This document shows positions 1 to 6,273 of a DNA stretch of 64,000 bases, piece after piece. Numbering within the stretch: the first letter of the stretch is position 1; each line of letters starts with the position of its first letter. The notes under the pieces are model-generated. The model searched no databases. It saw nothing but the letters and a program-made list of their open reading frames with translations, and was not told where the DNA came from. The stretch spans positions 1 through 64,000 of the forward strand of contig DASYYB010000054.1 of assembly GCA_035934235.1 (NCBI GenBank). The letters are read 5' to 3'. The translations under genes were made by a program, and so were the position numbers. Origin of the DNA: REEB95 sp035934235. GTDB taxonomy: Bacteria > Pseudomonadota > Alphaproteobacteria > ATCC43930 > CGMCC-115725.

Positions 1-483
1 CAACGTCAGGACCGTCAGGTTCGCGCTGTCGATCAGCGACATCTTCCCGCCGTAAAGCGCGTTCGCCTCGATCGCGTCCACAACCTCGCGTGGCCGGAAC
101 CGCCGGATCACCAGCGTCGCCACCCCCACAACCAATCCCCCGACGCACGGCACCGCCAGTACACGCCACCACGACAGACCGACCCCCTCGCTCAGCAAAT
201 GATCAGGGGACAGCTGAAATATCGCGTGATGAGCCAGCAGGAGGATTTGGCGCACAATAATCACGCCGATGCTGATGACGGCGCCAACGACAATGCCGAG
301 AAGCGTCAACGTGATTTCGTTGCTGCGCAGGTGCCGCCGGTGAAGACCGAGCAGCAAAGCGCGCCAGCGGACCTTGAAGGAAAATGTGAAGTCGTGCCAC
401 CGGCGCGCCCTTCCCATCCCCGTCACGGCCAGCGTCGCGGCCGGGCCTTTCGCCCTGACGCCGCGCCAGCTTCGATCCAGCAT
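1..483 (-). CDS. ClC-family chloride channel, N-terminal part (cut by window edge)
   Basis: This is the first 161 codons of an integral membrane protein of the ClC chloride channel/antiporter family; the rest lies beyond base 1. After a basic cytoplasmic start (about residues 1-50) come a hydrophobic helix at about 55-75 (LLGIVVGAVISIGVII) and another at about 100-117. The stretch RPREVVDAIEANALYGGK at about 125-142 is typical of bacterial ClC proteins between the first helices. The selectivity motifs (GSGIP, GKEGP) would lie outside the window, so function as channel or proton antiporter cannot be judged. The ATG at 483 is the first ATG of the open frame and has only a weak GAG upstream. A later ATG at about codon 23 is possible. 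Confidence 0.8.
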   Translation of the reverse strand, partial: MLDRSWRGVRAKGPAATLAVTGMGRARRWHDFTFSFKVRWRALLLGLHRRHLRSNEITLTLLGIVVGAVISIGVIIVRQILLLAHHAIFQLSPDHLLSEGVGLSWWRVLAVPCVGGLVVGVATLVIRRFRPREVVDAIEANALYGGKMSLIDSANLTVLTL

Positions 484-563
484 GGGAAATCTCGACAAGG
501 TCGCACGAACGTAGGGATAACGGTTTAAGGGCTAACAGTTATTCCATCGCTCGTCGCGGCGGA

Positions 564-1586
564 TCACCAGATCATCGTCCCGTAGAGGATGGCGTGCAGT
601 CCCCAATAAGCCATCAGATACGCGGCCAGCGCACCGCCATAGGCGATCGGCGCCACGATCGGCGGATGCCGCGCCTCGGGTTTCTCGTCGACCAGGATAC
701 CGAGCAAGATCACGATGATCATCGAGTGACCGATCGCGTCGATCTTGCCGAAATCGAACACAGCGCTGACGAACATGACCGCCAGCACCAACGCGCCCAA
801 GCGGCGCACCAGCGGCGAGCACACCAGCGCGAAGGCGAGACCGAATTCGAGCACGCCGGCCGCGGTCATGTAGAAATGCGGCTTGAGATTCATCGCGATC
901 TCGGGATGCGTGGTGAGCACCGGGTACGTCCAGTCGGGGTACGCCCACTTCTCCATCGCCGCCCACATCAGCGTCAGCGCCGCCGCCCACCGTGCGACGT
1001 CGAGCGGCCGTAATCCGAACAGCTCCAGATCGAGTCCGGTCAACGCGAGGTAAGCCGCAACACCGAGAAAGATCGGATAGTCGAGCATGTGAAAGATGCC
1101 GTAGGCGTAGACGCCGTAGGCATAGAGGAAGGCGATGCCGAGCGCCGAAAGCGGCAGCGTGCGCCGCCAGAACATGCCGATTGCAATCCCGAGCTGAAGC
1201 CACGGAATCACCTGCCAATCGGTCTTGAGCTCGGGCGTCATGATGACGTTGCCCAACACCCACAGCGCGACGAAGAAGCAGGCGCCGCCGCCGCGGTAGA
1301 GGGCCTCGATCTTCGGCTTGAGGTCGGCGCCAAGCCGGTCGAGCGACCGGAGGATCACCATGCCAAACTGCTGACGCTCAAGATGCCCGAGCAGCAGCAC
1401 GACGAGCGCGGCAGTGACGTTGAACTGCCAGAAAATCGAATCGAAGACTTGATGCAGCGGCAACGGCTGCTGCGGCACCGAATAGTACGAGAACCATTTG
1501 ACGTGTGCGTCGGCGACCTCGGGGACAAGCGCGAGGCCAGCCGCAGCCAATACAATTCGCCTCAAATTGATTCGATTAGTCCGCAT
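564..1586 (-). CDS. DoxX-like polytopic membrane protein
   Basis: A 340-residue inner-membrane protein. It opens with an N-terminal signal or anchor (about 1-28, ending VADAH) followed by HVKWFSYYSVP, and then shows about eight hydrophobic segments. The C-terminal half (about 200-330) looks like the four-helix DoxX/SURF4 fold, with KWAYPDW, a GVLEFGLAFALV helix and an FDFGKIDAIGH loop. Proteins of this kind are annotated as DoxX-like; their substrate is unknown, and some relatives lie near copper or respiratory genes. The start at 1586 is preceded by GGGGAATC. The gene diverges from the small membrane protein at 1717. Family assignment is by overall pattern, not by catalytic residues. Confidence 0.6.
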   Translation of the reverse strand: MRTNRINLRRIVLAAAGLALVPEVADAHVKWFSYYSVPQQPLPLHQVFDSIFWQFNVTAALVVLLLGHLERQQFGMVILRSLDRLGADLKPKIEALYRGGGACFFVALWVLGNVIMTPELKTDWQVIPWLQLGIAIGMFWRRTLPLSALGIAFLYAYGVYAYGIFHMLDYPIFLGVAAYLALTGLDLELFGLRPLDVARWAAALTLMWAAMEKWAYPDWTYPVLTTHPEIAMNLKPHFYMTAAGVLEFGLAFALVCSPLVRRLGALVLAVMFVSAVFDFGKIDAIGHSMIIVILLGILVDEKPEARHPPIVAPIAYGGALAAYLMAYWGLHAILYGTMIW

Positions 1587-1716
1587 GATTCCCCGCCGGC
1601 CCCCGCTTCACGAACTCGCGCGATCGCGCAGGACCAAAGCGCCGAACAGCGGCGAAACGGAATCTTTACCGTCTCGTTGCATAACAGAGCAGCTGACTTC
1701 GCAGACGGAGGCGACG

Positions 1717-1875
1717 GTGTCCCTGATCTTCGGAATAATTGCCATAACGCTCGGCGCGATCGCCGCGCTCGCAGCGGCGAAGTTTCCCGTCCGCCAAGCC
1801 CAACTCGAGCGTTGGGGCGGTGACTTGATGGTCGCCGGCATCGCGCTGCTCGGGTTCAGTTTCCCGATGATTTGA
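1717..1875 (+). CDS. 52-residue small membrane protein
   Basis: A short gene starting with GTG at 1717 and preceded by a strong GGAGG at 1707-1711 with ideal spacing. The product has two hydrophobic segments, about residues 2-21 (SLIFGIIAITLGAIAALAAA) and 37-52 (LMVAGIALLGFSFPMI), joined by a polar loop (KFPVRQAQLERWGGD), so a two-helix hairpin in the inner membrane is likely. The open frame extends upstream to 1498, but that part is low-complexity and has no ribosome site. I do not recognise the family. It is divergent from the DoxX-like gene and stands alone. Confidence 0.6.
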   Translation: MSLIFGIIAITLGAIAALAAAKFPVRQAQLERWGGDLMVAGIALLGFSFPMI

Positions 1876-2170
1876 AGCCGGCGCGGCAATGCCCGCGTCG
1901 AGTCCCGTAACGTCGTGGCGCCGAGCGAGGCGCCGGCGATGATTTCCGCTATGACCGCTGACACGTGATGGCTTTTGGTAAATGTCCCCGATTAAGGGAT
2001 TATTTAGCACACAATTATTAAATATGGTAGCAGGAGTCGTGGTTAACACGTTGGATTCCATGACTCATTCGTGGTTAATCTGTCTCAGATTTGAGACAGG
2101 TTTGACAGCCGCAGGTTGTACCCAAGACCGCAAAATCAACGAATAGTTTCAATTATTTAATGGATGGCGC
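1876..2170. other. 295-bp intergenic region, AT-richer than its surroundings
   Basis: This region lies between the converging ends of the small membrane protein and prfB. It holds a stretch of low GC at about 1985-2060 and 2130-2165 and one perfect inverted repeat at 2080-2099 (separate entry). I see no supported gene in it: the open frames that cross it on the minus strand are low-complexity and lack ribosome sites. Confidence 0.5.
2080..2099. promoter_or_regulatory. Perfect 8-4-8 inverted repeat
   Basis: CTGTCTCA and TGAGACAG flank the four bases GATT. There is no run of T on either side, so a rho-independent terminator is unlikely. The symmetry suits a dimeric DNA-binding protein, but neither adjacent gene starts here (both end), so a target gene is not obvious. 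It could also act as an mRNA 3' end hairpin for prfB. Function unknown. Confidence 0.4.
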
Positions 2171-3314
2171 CTAGGACGCCGCCGACGGGTTGGCGGCGGC
2201 ATCGGCCCCTTTGATTCGGGCCGCCAGCGACGCCTTGAGGAACCGGTCGAGATCACCGTCCAGCACGGCGCCCGTATTGCCGGTTTCGACTCCGGTCCGC
2301 AGGTCTTTGACCATCTGGTACGGCTGCAACACATAGGATCGGATCTGGTGTCCCCAGCCGATGTCGGTCTTGGTCGCGTTCATCGCCGCGGCCTGCGCCT
2401 CGCGCTTTTGCAACTCATTCTCGTAGAGGCGTGCTTTGAGCATCGCCGTCGCCTTGGCGCGATTTTGATGCTGCGAACGCTCGCTCTGACAGGCGACGAC
2501 GACCGGTTCCTGTCCCGGCAGCGTGTAGGTCATGCGCACGGCGCTGTCGGTCTTGTTGACGTGCTGACCGCCGGCGCCCGACGAACGATAGGTGTCGACG
2601 CGTAGAAATTTATCTTGCACGTCAACGTTGATCTTGTCGTCGACCACCGGATAGACCCAGACCGACGCGAAGCTGGTCTGGCGCCGTGCGTTCGCGTCGA
2701 AGGGCGAGATGCGCACCAGCCGGTGCACGCCGCTTTCGGTTTTGAGCCAGCCATAGGCGTTCTCGCCGATGACGCGCACGGTCGCCGATTTGACGCCGGC
2801 GCCCTCGCCCGCGCTTTCTTCGATCCATTCGACCTTGTAATCGTGCTGTTCGGCCCAGCGGATATACATGCGCAAGAGCATCTCCGCCCAATCCTGCGCC
2901 TCGGTCCCGCCGGCGCCGGCATGGACTTCGAGATAGGCGTCGTTGCCATCGGCCTCGCCCGACAGCAGGCTATCGAGTTCGCGGGCCTGGACATCGTCGC
3001 GCAGCCGGGCGAGCGTTTTCTGCGCCTCGTCGAGCATGGCCTGATCGCCTTCGGCCTCCGCCATCTCGGCGAGCCCGAGCGTGTCGGTCAGTTCCTGTTC
3101 GATGCGGCGATAGCCGCCGACGCCCTTCTCAAGGCGCGTGCGCTCGCGCATCAACTGCTGCGCCCGCGTGGAATCGTTCCAAAAATCAGGAGCTTCGACC
3201 GCCGTATTCAGTTCGGCCAAACGCGCATTTGATTTATCCCAGTCAAAGATGCCTCCGCAGCAACGCCAGGGCACGGCGAATCTCCTCGGCAATCGCTTCG
3301 ATCTCAGCACGCAT
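2171..3314 (-). CDS. prfB: Peptide chain release factor 2, with programmed +1 frameshift
   Basis: RF2 reads UGA and UAA stop codons and triggers peptide release on the ribosome. Translation starts at ATG 3314 and gives 23 residues (MRAEIEAIAEE...LRRHL) up to an in-frame TGA at 3243-3245. Shifting +1 continues with D-W-D-K to the TAG at 2171, for a product of about 380 residues, normal for the family. The stop-codon recognition motif SPF (in VRISPFDANARRQTSF) and the peptide-release motif GGQ (SSGAGGQHVNKTDSAVR) are both present. The gene lies 32 bp behind ponA on the same strand, an order conserved in alphaproteobacteria. If the frameshift is ignored, the gene is wrongly started at 3310 or inside the second frame. 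Confidence 0.97.
3242..3256 (-). promoter_or_regulatory. prfB: prfB recoding site (slippery CUU UGA C with internal Shine-Dalgarno)
   Basis: Read on the minus strand the site is GGAGG (3252-3256), CAT, CTT (3246-3248), TGA (3243-3245), C. This matches the known RF2 autoregulation signal: an internal Shine-Dalgarno three bases before CUU, then a UGA read poorly when RF2 is scarce, so the ribosome slips +1. The downstream frame is open through the whole of RF2, which shows the shift is needed. Confidence 0.95.
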
Positions 3315-3346
3315 CGGTCAACCTCGAATGACGAATAAATCGCGTA

Positions 3347-5791
3347 TCAATATAGCCCGCCGGTGCCACTACGGGGACCCGGCTGTGCGCCGCCGCCGGC
3401 CGGCGCAAAATCGCCGACGCCGAGCGTGATGCCGTTGCCGCTCACCACCTGGCCGGGTTCGTTGGTCGGCTCGGTGCCGGGTTTGAACGCGCCCCAGATC
3501 ACGCTGCGGTCGCCGCTCGTCGGCAACCGTCCGGTGTGCGCGTCGATCCGTACGAGCTCGATTCCCGGCGGAATCCGGAACGGAATGGCCGGCTTGCTCT
3601 TGAGAGCCGCGGCCATGAAGTCGCGGAAGGCCGGCGCCGCAACGGTCGCGCCGACCTCGTGCTTGCCAAGGCTTCGCGGCTGGTCGAAGCCGACATAGAC
3701 GCCCGCCGCCAGATCGGGCGAAAAGCCGACGAACCATGTATCCTCGGACTCATTGGTCGTTCCCGTCTTGCCGGCCAGCGGCTTGCCGATCGACGAAACG
3801 ATCCGGCCAGTACCGCGCTGTACCACGCCTTCGAGCATCGAGACGATCTGATAGCAGCTGCGCGGATCGGCAATTTGTTGCCGCGTGTCCGGCAGCTCGG
3901 GCGGCGCCTGCCCCGTCCACGCCACGTTGTTGCAGCCGTCGCACGGCCGATCGTCGGCGCGATAGATCGTCTTGCCGTTGCGGTCCTGGACGCGATCGAT
4001 GAAGGTCGGATGGATCAACTTGCCGCCGTTCACCAGCATCGAATAAGCCGTCGTCAGGCGCAGCGGCGTCGTTACGCCGGCGCCCAGGATGTATGAATCC
4101 TCGAGCGGCATCTGGTCCAGAATGCCGAAGCGCTTGACCAGGTAGTCCTGAATGATCGGCAGGCCGACCGTCGTTCCGACCCGTGCCGTCACCAAGTTCA
4201 GCGATTCCTGGAGCGCGAAGAACAGCGGCACCGGACCGAAAAACCGGTGCTCGTAGTTGGCCGGGTTCCACTTCGGCAGGCCGGGCCCCTGATCCACAAC
4301 GAACGGCGCGTCGAGCACTAGCGTCGACGGCGTGAAGCCATGATCGAGCGCCGCCAAATAGATGAACGGTTTGATCGCCGAGCCGGTCTGCCGTTTCGCC
4401 TGTGTCGCGCGGTTGAACTGACTCATCGCGAAACTGAAGCCGCCGCTCATCGCCAGCACGCGTCCGGTATGCGGATCGAGCGCGATCAAGGCGCCTGAAA
4501 CCGCGGGTACCTGGCGTAATCCATACGTCTTGCCCGAAGCATCCAAGGGCTGAACGAGAACCACCTCGCCGGGCGAAACCGCGGCCGCCGCCGTCGCGGG
4601 CACCGGTCCGATCGCATCGTCGTTGATATATTTTCGCGCCCAGCGCAACTCGCTATAGGGGATCGTCGCTTCGCCGCCGTTGGCAAAGCCGATGGTTGCG
4701 GCATCGCCCGCCGTCGACCGCACGACCGCCAGCGACCAACCGACATCGGCGGCGCCCGCCGGTACCGGCACGGCGGCGAGGCGCGACTGCCAGTCGCCGT
4801 CGATCGCGATATGCGTGACCGGACCGCGCCAACCGTGACGCCGATCGTAGGCCTCGAGCGCGTCGCGCAGGGCCTTGTCGGCCGCGGTCTGGAGGGTCGG
4901 GTCGAGGCTGGTCCGCACCAGCAACCCACCCTCATAGACTTTGCGTTCGCCATAGCGATCGATGAGCTCGCGACGCACTTCTTCGTTGAAATAATCGGCG
5001 CGCGCCATCTCCGTGGCATCGCGCTGGCGTAGTTCGATCGGTCCGGCCTTCGCCGCTTCGGCCTGTTGTTGCGTGATGAATCCGGCATCGGCCATGCGGT
5101 CGATCACCCAATCGCGGCGTTCCTTGGCGGCTTCGGGATGTCGCCGCGGATCGTAATTGTTGGGCGCTTTGGGCAACGCGGCAAGGAATGCCGCTTCCTG
5201 GACGGTGAGCTGATCGAGCGACTTATTGAAATAGTTGAGCGCGGCTGCCGCGGCGCCGTAGGTGCCGCCGCCGAGATAGATGCCGTTGAGATAGAGCTCG
5301 AGGATGCGATCCTTGCTCATGGCCTGTTCCATGCGGATGGCGATGAGCGCCTCGCGGATCTTGCGTTTCAGCGAGAGTTCGTTGTTCAGCAGAAAATTCT
5401 TCGCCACCTGCTGCGTGATGGTCGAAGCGCCGGCGGGACGGCGATGCTCGGCGAGCCGAAACAGGTCGGTGACCGCGGCACGCAGCATCGACAGCGGGTC
5501 GACGCCGGGATGCGAATAGAAATTACGATCCTCGGCTGCCAGGAAGGCATGGATCACCAGCGGCGGCATCGCGCCAACCGGCACAAAGATGCGCTTCTCG
5601 GTGGCGTACTCGGCCAGCAAGCGACCGTCGCCGGCATAGACGCGGGTGACGACGGGTGGCTGATAATTCGCAAGCTGCTGATAGTCGGGCAGGTCGCGGC
5701 CGAAATACCAGACCGCCAGGCCGGTGACGCCGACGCCGGCAACGCCGCCGAACAGCACGAGAACGAACAGGATTTTCAGAATTTTGGTCAT
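3347..5791 (-). CDS. mrcA: Penicillin-binding protein 1A, bifunctional peptidoglycan synthase
   Basis: An 814-residue class A PBP that polymerises lipid II into glycan strands and cross-links them in the periplasm. It has one N-terminal membrane helix (about 7-29), a GT51 glycosyltransferase domain with the catalytic EDRNFYSHPGVD (Glu at about 87), and a transpeptidase domain with the SxxK nucleophile in TGSAIKP (Ser at about 471), an SLN motif (SLNLVTAR) and KTGTT. A linker at about 320-420 has the OB-like insertion seen in alphaproteobacterial PBP1A. It is transcribed towards prfB, 32 bp away. In many alphaproteobacteria an amidase gene (amiC) sits between rne and this gene; here there is none. 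Confidence 0.95.
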   Translation of the reverse strand: MTKILKILFVLVLFGGVAGVGVTGLAVWYFGRDLPDYQQLANYQPPVVTRVYAGDGRLLAEYATEKRIFVPVGAMPPLVIHAFLAAEDRNFYSHPGVDPLSMLRAAVTDLFRLAEHRRPAGASTITQQVAKNFLLNNELSLKRKIREALIAIRMEQAMSKDRILELYLNGIYLGGGTYGAAAAALNYFNKSLDQLTVQEAAFLAALPKAPNNYDPRRHPEAAKERRDWVIDRMADAGFITQQQAEAAKAGPIELRQRDATEMARADYFNEEVRRELIDRYGERKVYEGGLLVRTSLDPTLQTAADKALRDALEAYDRRHGWRGPVTHIAIDGDWQSRLAAVPVPAGAADVGWSLAVVRSTAGDAATIGFANGGEATIPYSELRWARKYINDDAIGPVPATAAAAVSPGEVVLVQPLDASGKTYGLRQVPAVSGALIALDPHTGRVLAMSGGFSFAMSQFNRATQAKRQTGSAIKPFIYLAALDHGFTPSTLVLDAPFVVDQGPGLPKWNPANYEHRFFGPVPLFFALQESLNLVTARVGTTVGLPIIQDYLVKRFGILDQMPLEDSYILGAGVTTPLRLTTAYSMLVNGGKLIHPTFIDRVQDRNGKTIYRADDRPCDGCNNVAWTGQAPPELPDTRQQIADPRSCYQIVSMLEGVVQRGTGRIVSSIGKPLAGKTGTTNESEDTWFVGFSPDLAAGVYVGFDQPRSLGKHEVGATVAAPAFRDFMAAALKSKPAIPFRIPPGIELVRIDAHTGRLPTSGDRSVIWGAFKPGTEPTNEPGQVVSGNGITLGVGDFAPAGGGAQPGPRSGTGGLY

Positions 5792-6273
5792 CGTCCGGGC
5801 GCCATTGCCGCCAATCGGCGCCCGCGATCGATGCGGGCGACGCGCGATCTGACGCCGTTTTTATGGCCCGATCGCCGCAGCTTTCCAAGAATAAAAGCGT
5901 CACGACATCCGTGGACCGCGGATTTCCGCCGCATCCAAGCGCACGAGGCGGTTGCCGCGGCGTGACACGATCTGTATCCTGCCTATGCGAAATACTGCAG
6001 TCCGCTTCGGGCCCCAGGCCGAAGTTGGGCGACGCGGCGGTTCGGGATGCGGCGACGCACCCCGCCGGGACGCCAAAGGGCCACGCAGTTTGATCAAACC
6101 AGAAGCCTGCGCCGGCCCGTGGCCGGCTTGCGGCAGCCAGAGAGCCTCGATAATGAATCTCGCTCCAGCCCGGCTCGAACATCGAACGGGTTGTGCCGCC
6201 AGCTTCGCAGCCATCAGGTTGACGCCCCTCCCCGTACTTCGCGCGGGCGCGGTGGCGCACCTCGGAGTTTTAC
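5792..6273. other. 482-bp divergent region between ponA and rne; long rne leader
   Basis: There is no supported gene here. It contains a promoter-like pair at 5952-5980, which would give rne a leader of about 290 bases, and a 12-bp perfect palindrome GTTTGATCAAAC at 6088-6099. The rest is GC-rich with several self-complementary stretches. RNase E of Escherichia coli represses its own synthesis through a long structured 5' leader; a similar arrangement is plausible here but is inference. No trace of an amiC amidase remnant was seen on the minus strand. Confidence 0.5.
5952..5980 (+). promoter_or_regulatory. Candidate sigma-70 promoter for rne
   Basis: TTGCCG at 5952-5957 and TATCCT at 5975-5980 are separated by 17 bases, a good vegetative-promoter geometry. 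Transcription would begin near 5987, about 287 bases before the rne ATG. Confidence 0.45.

Noticed and set aside
1608..2061. Minus-strand frames of 118 and 131 codons over the 52-residue membrane protein
   Set aside because: No ribosome site and no protein-like pattern, whereas the plus-strand small ORF has GGAGG and two membrane segments.
5523..6260. Possible remnant of an amiC amidase upstream of ponA
   Set aside because: The minus-strand frame shows no amidase motif; it is a shadow extending from ponA into the intergenic region.
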